From an uncultured bacterium (GTDB taxonomy: Bacteria > Actinomycetota > Actinomycetes > S36-B12 > CAIYMF01), in the NCBI GenBank assembly GCA_903826575.1, contig CAIKEU010000058.1, positions 1-64,000 on the forward strand: a stretch of 64,000 bases of DNA, written 5' to 3'. The position numbers and the translations under genes are program-made. The notes below the pieces were generated by a model that made no database searches, was not told the DNA's origin, and was given only the letters and a program-made list of their open reading frames with translations. Below, one piece after another: positions 41,701-50,635 of this stretch. Numbering within the stretch: the stretch's first letter is position 1; the number at the start of each line of letters is the position of its first letter.

Positions 41701-42329
41701 TGGCAGTGGCGATGAAGGATCTCGAAATTCGCGGCGCCGGAAATCTGCTCGGTGGAGAGCAGAGTGGTCATATCGCCGACGTGGGATTCGACCTGTACAT
41801 ACGACTCGTTGGTGAGGCGGTCGCCGAGTACAGGCAGGACAAACCAGTCGAAGAGGTTGCTGACGTTCGGGTGGAACTGCCCATCGACGCACACATGCCA
41901 CATGACTACGTTGCCGAAGAACGGTTGCGGCTCGAGGCCTACAAGAGGCTGGCGTCCGCGTCCACCAGCGAGGACCTCGATGCCGTGGCGGAGGAATTGC
42001 TAGATCGTTACGGCCAGTACCCCGAGGCGGTTGCAAACTTGCTGTCGGTGGCGCGATTCCGCATTCATGCTCGTCGGGCTGGGCTCGCCGAGGTGGTTTC
42101 CCAGGGCAACATGATCCGATTTGCACCCGTTGAGCTTCCGGATTCACGTGCAATGCGGCTCTCGCGGATCTACCCGGGAGCAGTTATCAAGCCGGCGACC
42201 CGTACGATCCTTGTACCGCGTCCCATGACCGCTCGAGTGGGTGGTCAGCCGGTGCGCGATACGGAACTTCTTGAATGGCTCGAAACGTTAGTCAGTACGG
42301 TTCTCCTTGAACCTGTAACAGCGTCATGA
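38763..42329 (+). CDS. mfd: Transcription-repair coupling factor Mfd
   Basis: This 1188-residue helicase-like translocase removes RNA polymerase stalled at DNA damage and recruits UvrA. The UvrB-like N-terminal module (FPAWETLPHERLSP), the RNA-polymerase interaction domain (about 490-560, SGDFVVHEQHGVGRY) and the RecG-like motor are in order: Walker A GDVGYGKTEIA (Lys near 671), DEEQ box IVDEEQRFGVEHKE, TATPIPRTL and the C-terminal TRG/GRVGRSRERGYAY stretch. The ATG at 38763 gives the normal N-terminus. It overlaps the following lipoprotein gene (ATGA). Confidence 0.96.
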   Translation: MSTLRGLIDVVGQDPKLSEIVSRARATGALATQGLEISAPNAIAPFIAAAIAKGTTRVQLVVTATAREAEDLTAALESLLPEVEVAEFPAWETLPHERLSPSSDTVGRRLGVLRRLAHPDDAAGGAIKVLVAPIRAVLQPIVKGLGDLEPVAVSIGDEIPMEELISALASAAYARTDLVDKRGQFAVRGGIVDVFPPTEEHPVRLEFWGDTVEEIRYFKVADQRSLEIAQEGLWAPPCRELLLTDEVRARARELSVAHPELLEILDKLADGTAVEGMEALSPVLADGMELLVDLLPTGSLVVVCDPERVRTRAHDLVATSAEFLEASWHNAAAGNVTPIDLGAAAYQAVADVRSAAIERDLGWWTISPFRADISDEGDALAPVDVDVLRLDVRPADNYRGDTDRACADITQWISSTWPVVVVTAGHGTADRLAETFRGEGIAVRVVESIESTPEPSMVTIVTGNLDKGFALASAKVSILTETDLVGQKATTRDARRLPTRRRQTIDPLQLKSGDFVVHEQHGVGRYIEMVQRTVASATREYLVIEYAPAKRGQPGDRLYVPTDQLDQVTRYVGGESPSLHRLGGADWASTKARARKAVRQIAGELIRLYAARQASRGFQFSPDTVWQRELEDAFPYNETPDQQSAIDEVKGDMEHQIPMDRLICGDVGYGKTEIAVRAAFKAVQDGKQVAILVPTTLLVQQHFSTFSERYAAFPVKLAALSRFQTDKQAREVIAGITDGTIDVVIGTHRLFSSDIRFKDLGLVIVDEEQRFGVEHKEHLKALRTNVDFLTMSATPIPRTLEMAVTGIREMSTIQTPPEERHPVLTYVGPYDDKQVAATIRRELLRDGQVFFVHNRVDSIERVASKIRDLVPEARVQTAHGQMNEHALEQVIVDFWEKEFDVLVSTTIVESGLDIPNANTLILDRADTFGLSQLHQLRGRVGRSRERGYAYFLYPPEKPLSETAYDRLSTIAANTDLGSGMAVAMKDLEIRGAGNLLGGEQSGHIADVGFDLYIRLVGEAVAEYRQDKPVEEVADVRVELPIDAHMPHDYVAEERLRLEAYKRLASASTSEDLDAVAEELLDRYGQYPEAVANLLSVARFRIHARRAGLAEVVSQGNMIRFAPVELPDSRAMRLSRIYPGAVIKPATRTILVPRPMTARVGGQPVRDTELLEWLETLVSTVLLEPVTAS

Positions 42330-43033
42330 CACCGAAAGGCCTGATTGTGAAGCGTCGATACCCGATGGCGGTAATTGCCGCGGTCGCTGCTGTGACATTG
42401 AGCGCTTGTGGCGCTGGCATGGGCCCAGTTCAGTCGTTGCCACCGGGCTCGGCCTCGGTCGTTGGCGACCAGACAGTCGCCGATTCGACGATCGCGCAGC
42501 TGTCAACCGAGGTTCACGACCAGATTTCAGCCATTCCGCGTTCCAAGATGCCGACGGCTGACGTCGTCACGAACGCATCCGTTCAGCGCGCCACCCAGCA
42601 CCTGATGCTGGCCGCTGCGGGAGCCAAAGAGGGCATCACCATCACACAGTCTCAGATTGATGAGTTCATCGCTTCGTTCGTCAAGAATCAATTCAACGGC
42701 GATATCAAGCAGCTGCGCTCAGCACTCGTCACGCAAAATTACATCCCGGCTGCTGAAGTAAATACCGCGGCGGCGGATCAGTTGCTCTACGCGGCGATTC
42801 TGAAGAAGATCGCGCCAACAGCGACGACTCAGGATGCGATCACGAAGGCGTCGAACGACTACTTCGGTGCGCTGTCAACAGAATTGAACACGCGCGTTGC
42901 TCCGCGGTACGGAACATGGAGCGTCTTTGGTCTCGGTCCCGTGCCCGACGATCTGTCGAAAGTCCCGGTACAGACGTCGAACGGTCAGCCAGTCGGTGGG
43001 GTCCCGGCACCTGCTGCATCGCCATCGGCCTAG
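42326..43033 (+). CDS. Lipoprotein with SurA N-terminal-like domain
   Basis: This 235-residue protein has a signal peptide ending in a lipobox (VTLSACGAG, Cys28) and is therefore anchored outside the membrane. The following helices (VGDQTVADSTIAQLSTEV, then QIDEFIASFV) resemble the N-terminal chaperone part of SurA; there is no rotamase domain. The C-terminus is Pro/Ala/Ser-rich. The start is either the ATG in the mfd stop or a GTG at 42347 with gaaagg upstream. A similar lipoprotein commonly follows mfd in actinobacteria. A role in folding secreted proteins is inference. Confidence 0.85.
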   Translation: MTPKGLIVKRRYPMAVIAAVAAVTLSACGAGMGPVQSLPPGSASVVGDQTVADSTIAQLSTEVHDQISAIPRSKMPTADVVTNASVQRATQHLMLAAAGAKEGITITQSQIDEFIASFVKNQFNGDIKQLRSALVTQNYIPAAEVNTAAADQLLYAAILKKIAPTATTQDAITKASNDYFGALSTELNTRVAPRYGTWSVFGLGPVPDDLSKVPVQTSNGQPVGGVPAPAASPSA

Positions 43034-43048
43034 TCAGCTGCGGGGTCG

Positions 43049-43726
43049 ATGATGACTGGGTCAGCGCATGTTCGTCAGGGTGAGGCTGTTCTCGAACTCG
43101 TAGCGCTCATGGATCGGCTTCGCTCACCTGGCGGGTGTCCGTGGGACGCCGAGCAGACCCATGACTCTCTCGTCGAGTACATGGTCGAAGAGGCTTATGA
43201 AGCTGTTGAAGCCATTGAATCTGGAGATGATGCGGCTCTTCAGGAAGAACTCGGCGATGTCCTGCTTCAGGTGGTCTACCACGCGCGGCTTGCCCAGGAG
43301 CATGACGAACCGTGGGATATCGACGACGTCGCGCGTGGAATCACCAACAAGTTGATCAGTCGCCATCCGCACGTCTTTGGCGCGGAACAGGGAGCGACGA
43401 TTGTCGATGTTGAAGGCAACTGGGCAAGATTGAAGGCTGCGGAAAAGGGTCGCGAATCTGTCACTGATGGCATTCCGGCCGCTCTTCCTGCGCTGGTTTT
43501 GGCGGCGAAACTGATGTCGCGTTCAAAGTCCGTTGATGTCGAGATCGTTCCGAGTCGAGCACTCGACGTCGCGAACGCGGCGGTTGCGGAGATCGGCTAC
43601 GGGGAATTGCTCCTTGCGATCGTGGCCAAGGGTCGATCAGAAGGAGTTGACGCGGAGGCCGAACTTCGCGAAGCGATTCGTGGCTATCGGGAACGTATCC
43701 GAGCGGCCGAGGGTGTCACGTCGTAA
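43049..43726 (+). CDS. mazG: Nucleoside triphosphate pyrophosphohydrolase MazG
   Basis: This 225-residue enzyme hydrolyses NTPs and dNTPs, including oxidised ones, to monophosphates. The metal site is visible in VEEAYEAVEAIESGDDAALQ and EELGDVLLQVVYHA (ExxE with ExxD). The second half is a shortened copy of the same fold, lacking a full second metal site. It lies between the SurA-like gene and the eno block, its usual place after mfd in this phylum. Confidence 0.94.
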   Translation: MMTGSAHVRQGEAVLELVALMDRLRSPGGCPWDAEQTHDSLVEYMVEEAYEAVEAIESGDDAALQEELGDVLLQVVYHARLAQEHDEPWDIDDVARGITNKLISRHPHVFGAEQGATIVDVEGNWARLKAAEKGRESVTDGIPAALPALVLAAKLMSRSKSVDVEIVPSRALDVANAAVAEIGYGELLLAIVAKGRSEGVDAEAELREAIRGYRERIRAAEGVTS

Positions 43727-43770
43727 CACCAAGAGCCCGAAGGAAAGTCGCGCTTTATGCATCGGGAGCT

Positions 43771-44682
43771 CTAGCTAGCTTTCGCCGCCGGTGTCTCGGC
43801 GGGTGGCTCGTAGTTAGCCATGCCAAGGCGAATTCTGGCAGCGGCGAGATGCGGATTCGTTCGTCTTGATTCAGGGATTGCCAAGAGCGTTGTGCGCAGG
43901 GCTCGGGCCGAAATATTCGCCTGAAGATCGGTTGTAGGCAGGCCGGGCAATGCGAACATTCTGCGCCCCCAACGTGGGAGTAGGCCGAAGCCGGTCAGTG
44001 CAATGACTGTCCATGCGGGCCTGGCTGGTGTCAGCCATTCAATCTTCGGTTCCATTGGTGGCCAAACCAGACCGCGGGCAGCCTCGCGCGTCTCAGGGAC
44101 GACGTCGAGTCGTGACCTCATCATGTCCAGGTACTGATCGAGCTCGGCTGAGGTGACCGGGACGTCCGCAACTGTGCACCCGATGAGCTCTGCTGCCTTG
44201 ACCTGTTCGCGGACGTACTGGTCGGCTTCCGCGTCGGTCATGGGGGCCCCGGACCGACGGTGTGCGTCAAGCCAGGAATTCACTGCCCCGCAATGCACCC
44301 ACAGCAACCATTCAGGATCGTCGAGACCCAAGGCCGCGTGAATGCGGCGGACTCTCGCGGCCGTCACGTCAACCTCGGCCCGGGTGCTGTACGTAACGGC
44401 GTTGACGTAGCGAGAGGTGCGTGAGAGCCGGCCCCACGGATCGTCGCGAACATCGGTGACCTGTTCGAAACTGAGCATGATGTCGGGGTGAAGTGACTGC
44501 AGCAGAAGTGCGCGAACTCCGCCGACGACGGCTGCTGGGTCGTTGTGAACTCGCCACGAGATGCTCGAAGGTCCGAAATAGCCAGGGTCGTCCGTGGTGA
44601 GATCCAGTGATTCCAGTGGGGTGAATCCACTGCGCAGGCCGGTGCGTGGAATCTCGATGGCGGGCTTCGGCGATGTACTCAT
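43771..44682 (-). CDS. Oxygenase MpaB-family protein (DUF2236)
   Basis: This 303-residue protein matches the DUF2236/MpaB-like family: WRVHNDPAAVVGGVRALLLQSLHP near the N-terminus and DDPWGRLSRTSRYVNAVTY are characteristic, with conserved His and Arg that in relatives (latex-clearing protein, MpaB) surround a haem or active site. The region RIHAALGLDDPEWLLWVHC is also typical. The catalysed reaction is unknown. It is the only minus-strand gene in the mfd-ppx block, inserted between mazG and eno. Confidence 0.87.
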   Translation of the reverse strand: MSTSPKPAIEIPRTGLRSGFTPLESLDLTTDDPGYFGPSSISWRVHNDPAAVVGGVRALLLQSLHPDIMLSFEQVTDVRDDPWGRLSRTSRYVNAVTYSTRAEVDVTAARVRRIHAALGLDDPEWLLWVHCGAVNSWLDAHRRSGAPMTDAEADQYVREQVKAAELIGCTVADVPVTSAELDQYLDMMRSRLDVVPETREAARGLVWPPMEPKIEWLTPARPAWTVIALTGFGLLPRWGRRMFALPGLPTTDLQANISARALRTTLLAIPESRRTNPHLAAARIRLGMANYEPPAETPAAKAS

Positions 44683-44684
44683 GA

Positions 44685-46141
<1,457 letters not shown>

Positions 46142-46142
<1 letters not shown>

Positions 46143-46597
46143 TGCCAACGAGCACATCACCTGCGAAAGCGATGGCCAAGCCCAGTCTGACTGGGCGCGC
46201 CATTGCCTTGGTGGGCGTTGTCTCGTTACTGGTGGTCACCCTCGCGGTCCCAATCCGCGAGTTGATTAACCAACGTCAGCAAATCGCTGCACTTGCGGCC
46301 CAGAATGCGGTCGTCCAAGCCCAAGTGGACGATCTCACCGTCGAGGCGGATCGGTTGAAAGACCCAGCGTTTGTGACCTCGTTGATTCGTGAGCGGTTGC
46401 ATTACTTGCTTCCAGGTGAGGTGGGTTATGTCGTGTTGGATCCTGCCGAAGCACCGGCGCCAGCGAATGTGGCTGCGTTAAAGCCCAAGCAGCCGTGGTA
46501 TTCGTCGATGTGGTCATCGATCCAGAAGGTTGATCAGGCCGGTCATCCGGTCGTGCCTACCGGTCCGCTGGTGCTCCCGTCTGATGCCCCCAAGTAA
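46142..46597 (+). CDS. Septum-formation initiator, FtsB/DivIC-like
   Basis: This 151-residue bitopic membrane protein has a short cytoplasmic start, a single helix (about 20-40, AIALVGVVSLLVVTLAVPI), then a coiled coil (QRQQIAALAAQNAVVQAQVD) and the family stretch DPAFVTSLIRERLHYLLPGEVGYVVLDP. It belongs to the FtsB/DivIC cell-division family and occupies the classical position after eno. The C-terminal 40 residues are Pro/Ser/Trp-rich. It ends 14 bases inside the DUF501 gene. Confidence 0.93.
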
Positions 46598-47120
46598 CGA
46601 GCCTACGGCCGTTGATGCGGCTGATCTTGCTGCAATCGAACGGCAATTAGGCCGTGTTGCTCGTGGAGTGCGCCGGGTGGCTCATCGCTGCTCATGTGGC
46701 GATCCCGACGTGGTTGAGACGCAACCCCGCCTTCCGGACGGCACGCCATTTCCGACGCTGTACTACGTGACCTGCCCTCGTCTGACCGGTGCAATCGGAA
46801 CGCTCGAAAGCAGTGGACTGATGAAGCGGATGCAGGAGAGGCTTGCGCAGGAGCCTGCTACGGCGCAGGCGTATCTGCTGGCGCACGAGTCCTTTCTAGT
46901 GACGCGAACCGAGATCGAGGATGTTCCGGAAATTTCGGGGATTTCGGCTGGCGGAATGCCAGAGCGAGTCAAGTGTTTACATGTTCTGATTGGTCATTCA
47001 CTCGCTGTCGGACCGGGGGTGAATCCATTCGGCGATGAGGCACTTGCGCAACTTTCCGATTGGGGTGCGGCCGGCTCATGCACGCATCATCTCTCTGATC
47101 AAAAGGACGTCACAACATGA
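46584..47120 (+). CDS. DUF501-family protein
   Basis: This 178-residue soluble protein has the DUF501 order: LGRVARGVRRVAHRCSCGDP, then TPFPTLYYVTCPRLTGAIGTLE, then PERVKCLHVLIGHSLAVG and GVNPFGDEA. The Cys-x-Cys pair and the later Cys/His (KCLHVLIGH) could bind metal. It lies between ftsB and ppx in nearly all actinobacteria, with overlaps on both sides. No function is known. Confidence 0.93.
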   Translation: MPPSNEPTAVDAADLAAIERQLGRVARGVRRVAHRCSCGDPDVVETQPRLPDGTPFPTLYYVTCPRLTGAIGTLESSGLMKRMQERLAQEPATAQAYLLAHESFLVTRTEIEDVPEISGISAGGMPERVKCLHVLIGHSLAVGPGVNPFGDEALAQLSDWGAAGSCTHHLSDQKDVTT

Positions 47121-48043
47121 CAATTCGAGTTGCCGCGATTGACTGCGGAACGAACTCAATTCGACTGCTCATCGCCGATGTGAATCCAGAGTCTGGAAAC
47201 GTTCTCGATATCGATCGGCGGATGGAAATCGTCCGTCTCGGTCAGGGTATGGACTCGACGGGGGAGTTTGCCGTTGATGCACTTGAGCGCACATTCGCGG
47301 CATGTGATTCGTATGCCAGCGTTATTGCGTCACACAATGTCGATCGTGTGTGTTTCGTAGCCACTTCGGCTAGTCGTGACGCTCGCAACCGTGACGTATT
47401 CATCGCTGGAGTCACGTCACGACTCGGTGTTGAACCGGACGTCATCAGTGGGGACGAGGAAGCGCGGCTGTCATTTGCCGGTGCCACCAACGGATTGGTA
47501 GGTGCCGCTGCACCGTATCTCGTAGTCGATATCGGTGGTGGCTCAACGGAATTCGTCCTTGGGGTCACGACCCCGCAGGCCGCCCGAAGTGTGAACATTG
47601 GTTGTGTCCGCATGACTGAGCGCCACTTCCGGAATGATCCACCGTCTCAGTCCGAGATAGACGCGGCAATTGCCGACATCGATGCGGCAATTGGCTTGGC
47701 TGGTGAAACAGTTTCACTGGGTGAGGCTAAGACATTGGTGGGTTTGGCTGGCTCGGTGACGACGGTGGCAGCAATCGCCCTTGAGTTAACGGAGTATGAC
47801 CCAGCCCGCATCCATGGTGCTCGCCTATCTGCCGAAACCATTGATGCAGTGTCTGATCGACTTCTTAGCCTCAGCCGGGACGAACGTACGCAGATTCCCG
47901 TCATGCATCCAGGTCGCGTTGATGTGATCAACGCCGGGGCCTTGGTGTTGCGCCGCATCGTGCATCTGACCGGACTGTCTGATGTGCTGGTTTCAGAACA
48001 CGATATTTTGGACGGAATTGCTCTCGCACTTGCCGCCGACTGA
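47117..48043 (+). CDS. ppx: Exopolyphosphatase / guanosine pentaphosphatase (Ppx/GppA family)
   Basis: This 308-residue ASKHA-fold phosphatase carries AIDCGTNSIRLLIADV (phosphate 1), SGDEEARLSFAGA and YLVVDIGGGSTEFVLG (phosphate 2). It is the short single-module form lacking the HD domain. Relatives hydrolyse polyphosphate or pppGpp; which dominates here is unknown. Its start overlaps the DUF501 stop. Confidence 0.94.
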   Translation: MTIRVAAIDCGTNSIRLLIADVNPESGNVLDIDRRMEIVRLGQGMDSTGEFAVDALERTFAACDSYASVIASHNVDRVCFVATSASRDARNRDVFIAGVTSRLGVEPDVISGDEEARLSFAGATNGLVGAAAPYLVVDIGGGSTEFVLGVTTPQAARSVNIGCVRMTERHFRNDPPSQSEIDAAIADIDAAIGLAGETVSLGEAKTLVGLAGSVTTVAAIALELTEYDPARIHGARLSAETIDAVSDRLLSLSRDERTQIPVMHPGRVDVINAGALVLRRIVHLTGLSDVLVSEHDILDGIALALAAD

Positions 48044-48123
48044 CGGTGTCATCGAGGGTGTTTGAATCGATCGTTCAAGACCGATCATCAGTGTGGGCTC
48101 GACTGCCGATACGCTGATGTGTG

Positions 48124-48197
48124 GCCCCCGTAGCCCAATCGGCAGAGGCACGCTGCTTAAACCAGCGTCAGTGCAGGTTCAAGTCCTGTCGGGGGCA
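48124..48197 (+). tRNA. tRNA with anticodon TAA (Leu by codon), short variable arm
   Basis: A 74-base cloverleaf can be folded: acceptor GCCCCCG with CGGGGGC, D stem GCC/GGC (three pairs), anticodon stem CGCTG/CAGCG with loop CTTAAAC (anticodon TAA), variable loop TCAGT (five bases) and T arm GCAGG-TTCAAGT-CCTGT. The discriminator is A and CCA is not encoded. The anticodon reads the leucine codon UUA, but leucine tRNAs are class II with a long variable arm, which is absent. It follows ppx; the surrounding gap (48044-48394) otherwise holds nothing I can support. Confidence 0.88.
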
Positions 48198-48394
48198 CTG
48201 CACCTTTCGTTGCGCAGTTACGGCTTCGACCCGAAAACCTCCTAACGATCCACCTCCGTCCGCCCTGACGTGAGCAGACGGTTTACCGCGCAAAAATTGG
48301 GGATGATGTTGGAATCAACTGTGGGACGAATTCGTTTAAAGTTGAGGAGTGGCCCGCCGGGTCACGACATGTGTTAGCCCTTGAAAGGATCACG

Positions 48395-49210
48395 ATGGCC
48401 CGCACTAATCCGGCACTTAGTCGTGCAGCCGCCGAGAACGGCGTCGACTTAGGCCAAAACAGGTCAGGCGCGACCACCGCGACCCCGACCGCAGCCGTAC
48501 TGGACGAAATGTTCAATACTCCAGGTGCCGGCACCGGCCGCCTCACCCTGGACGATGTCATCGTCAAGACGGGTATCACCTTTGCCTTCACCGTGGCTGG
48601 GTCGGTGATCGGGTGGAATGTCACGCAGTCGATGCCGTGGCTCCTGTGGGTGGCCATGCTTGCTGGTGCTGGCCTTGGCTTTGCCAACATTTTCATCAAG
48701 AAGATCAACCCGGTCCTCGTCCTAGCCTATGGATTCGTCCAAGGAATTTTCCTCGGCGGAATTTCGTACTTTTACAATGAGCAGGCGGTAGCGGGTAACT
48801 ACCCGGGAATCGTCCAGCAAGCGGTCATTGGGACATTCGTTGCCTTTGCCGTGATGTTGTTCTTGTACAAGACGGGGATCATCAAGGTTTCGGCTCGCTC
48901 GCGCAAGATCTTCATGATCGCACTGGTGTCGTATGCGCTGATCGGGTTCGCAAGCCTGATCGCAGCCCTGTTCGGAGTGGGCAGCGGCTGGGGGTTCTAC
49001 GGTGTCGGAACGTTTGGCCTGATCTTCTGTGCCCTTGGTGTGGGCCTTGCGGCCTACAGCTTGGTCAACGATTTCGAGATCATCAGTCAGGTCATCAACC
49101 ATGGTGCACCTGAGCGTGAGTCGTGGCGTCTAGCTTTCGGCCTAATGATGACCCTAATCTGGCTCTACATGGAGATCCTGCGTCTGCTGGCGATCTTGAA
49201 TCGGCGCTAG
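48395..49210 (+). CDS. Bax-inhibitor-1/YccA-family membrane protein
   Basis: This 271-residue protein has a 70-residue cytoplasmic N-terminus, then seven helices (from about 77 to 265). The core GFVQGIFLGGISYFYN and the C-terminal SLVNDFEIISQVINHGAPERESW are typical of the actinobacterial branch of BI-1. Relatives are proton-linked calcium leak channels or membrane-stress factors. I chose the ATG at 48395 with gaaagga upstream, not the GTG at 48371. It stands alone after the tRNA. Confidence 0.92.
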   Translation: MARTNPALSRAAAENGVDLGQNRSGATTATPTAAVLDEMFNTPGAGTGRLTLDDVIVKTGITFAFTVAGSVIGWNVTQSMPWLLWVAMLAGAGLGFANIFIKKINPVLVLAYGFVQGIFLGGISYFYNEQAVAGNYPGIVQQAVIGTFVAFAVMLFLYKTGIIKVSARSRKIFMIALVSYALIGFASLIAALFGVGSGWGFYGVGTFGLIFCALGVGLAAYSLVNDFEIISQVINHGAPERESWRLAFGLMMTLIWLYMEILRLLAILNRR

Positions 49211-49221
49211 ACTCTTGACCT

Positions 49222-49578
49222 ATGAATTCAGCGGCCTCGACACCCTCGGTGTCCGAGGCCGCTGAACTTTTTGCGGTAGATCTGAGGCGGACAACCGATC
49301 GATTGCGGTCCATCGGCGCCGCGAGATTGTCAGCCAGTTTCAGCCCCGAGCCCACGCGGGCGGACGCGGCATTTGCTCTGATCCGAGAGTTGGCCGATCG
49401 GACAGCGCAGTTGGCTGGCAGCGAGCAACACACTGTGCCCCGACTCACTGATATGGCGCTTGGTGATCAACTTGCCGTGATCGGACGGGAGCTGTTGATC
49501 GCCGCTCGCCGGCGCGGTGACGTCGATGTGTTAGTGAAGACGGCAGGCGAACTGCTGGATTTACGCCGCAGAATCTGA
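49222..49578 (+). CDS. Small helical protein of unknown function
   Basis: This 118-residue soluble, mostly helical protein is rich in Ala, Arg, Asp and Leu (FAVDLRRTTDRLRSIGAARL, then DAAFALIRELADRTAQLAG). No cysteine pair, signal peptide or known motif is seen. It follows the BI-1 gene by 11 bases and overlaps the convergent SGNH hydrolase gene by 18 bases at the 3' end. Codon use and the tight spacing make it a real gene. I do not recognise its family. Confidence 0.75.
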   Translation: MNSAASTPSVSEAAELFAVDLRRTTDRLRSIGAARLSASFSPEPTRADAAFALIRELADRTAQLAGSEQHTVPRLTDMALGDQLAVIGRELLIAARRRGDVDVLVKTAGELLDLRRRI

Positions 49579-50445
49579 CGCCGCGCCACGTGTCAGTGCG
49601 GGTAGGTCAGAACTGATACCTGCCGCCCTGAGCACCTCGGGTAGTAACGCGTACGCGACAGCCCGGTAACCCGCGCTCGAGGGATGGAATTGATCCGACG
49701 AGAAGTAGACGGCTGGCTCGGCGTAAAACAAGTCATTGAGGATTTCAGCCAGAGGCACCGCATGGCCTCCTGCGGCCTTCACCGCAGTGCGCTGTGCGGT
49801 GGCCAACTCTCGTGACATTCGGCCCGCAACCTGTCGCAGTGGCGCACCGAGGGGGCGCACGGCACCGAGGTCGGGACAGGTGCCCACAACCACGTGAACT
49901 CCGGCCGCGCGCAACTCTCGGACAGCATCAGCCAAAAGCCGCGCAGCCGTTCCAGGCCGAACAAGATGCGTGACATCGTTTCCGCCGATGACGATCACCG
50001 CCACGTTTGGACGAATCGTCAGAATCCGCTTGACCTGTGCGGCCAAATCGCTACTTTGCGCACCGACCACGGCCGCGTTATTCAGCAGAACGGCCCGACC
50101 GCTCGCGTCAGCTAATCCGGCAGCTAGGGTTGCGCCAATTGTTTCTCCGGCACCGTCGGCGCCGAGGCTCGCAGCACCTGAATCTCCGAGTACGGCCAAG
50201 CGCAATGACACACCACGCACGGATGTCTTGCCCACTGGAAGATAGCGTCCGTCTGCGTAGGGTGGTGCGATCGTTGGCTTACCGATGGTGCGTCGCGCTT
50301 GGTACGCCTGGAATGCGGCTAGGCCCACTGCGGTACCCGCTAATGCAGTTCCCACGCCGAGCATCCCCCCGCCGCCTTTGGCCGCCGCGGACGCGGCACG
50401 GCGAAGTCGTTCGTCGTTCAGCGGCAGGTTCGGCAGTCTCAACAT
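49561..50445 (-). CDS. SGNH/GDSL-family esterase, exported or membrane-anchored
   Basis: This 294-residue protein has a hydrophobic segment near residues 25-48 (GMLGVGTALAGTAVGLAAF), then a SGNH hydrolase domain. The catalytic Ser lies in LAVLGDSGAASLG, the Gly/Asn block is NAAVVGAQS and VIVIGGNDVTH, and the Asp-His pair is in SSDQFHPSSAGY. It probably hydrolyses an ester or lipid outside the cytoplasmic membrane. The GNDV variant is common in actinobacterial members. The substrate is unknown. Confidence 0.92.
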   Translation of the reverse strand: MLRLPNLPLNDERLRRAASAAAKGGGGMLGVGTALAGTAVGLAAFQAYQARRTIGKPTIAPPYADGRYLPVGKTSVRGVSLRLAVLGDSGAASLGADGAGETIGATLAAGLADASGRAVLLNNAAVVGAQSSDLAAQVKRILTIRPNVAVIVIGGNDVTHLVRPGTAARLLADAVRELRAAGVHVVVGTCPDLGAVRPLGAPLRQVAGRMSRELATAQRTAVKAAGGHAVPLAEILNDLFYAEPAVYFSSDQFHPSSAGYRAVAYALLPEVLRAAGISSDLPALTRGAASDSAA

Positions 50446-50635
50446 GTCCTCATGGTCTCACTAGGTTCTGACCACGCAGATTGCTGTGCGCTGAACGAGT
50501 GATAAACATCGATCCGTCCTGTCTGTACATTGGCGAGTTTTTGACACCGATTGTCCTTAAGCACGCGCAACGTCAACGCTTGATTGGATGAGACCGTTCG
50601 GCGCTGTCGACTCTGCCGGCCGGTAAGGTGGAATC

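Noticed and set aside
41146..42153. Long 335-codon frame antisense to mfd
   Set aside because: Rich in Arg, Pro and His with no domain; mfd on the other strand is complete and conserved. It is a shadow of GC-rich coding sequence.
50446..50635. SAM riboswitch before cbs
   Set aside because: No recognisable P1-P4 stems or conserved core by eye; the region is too short on paired elements to support one.
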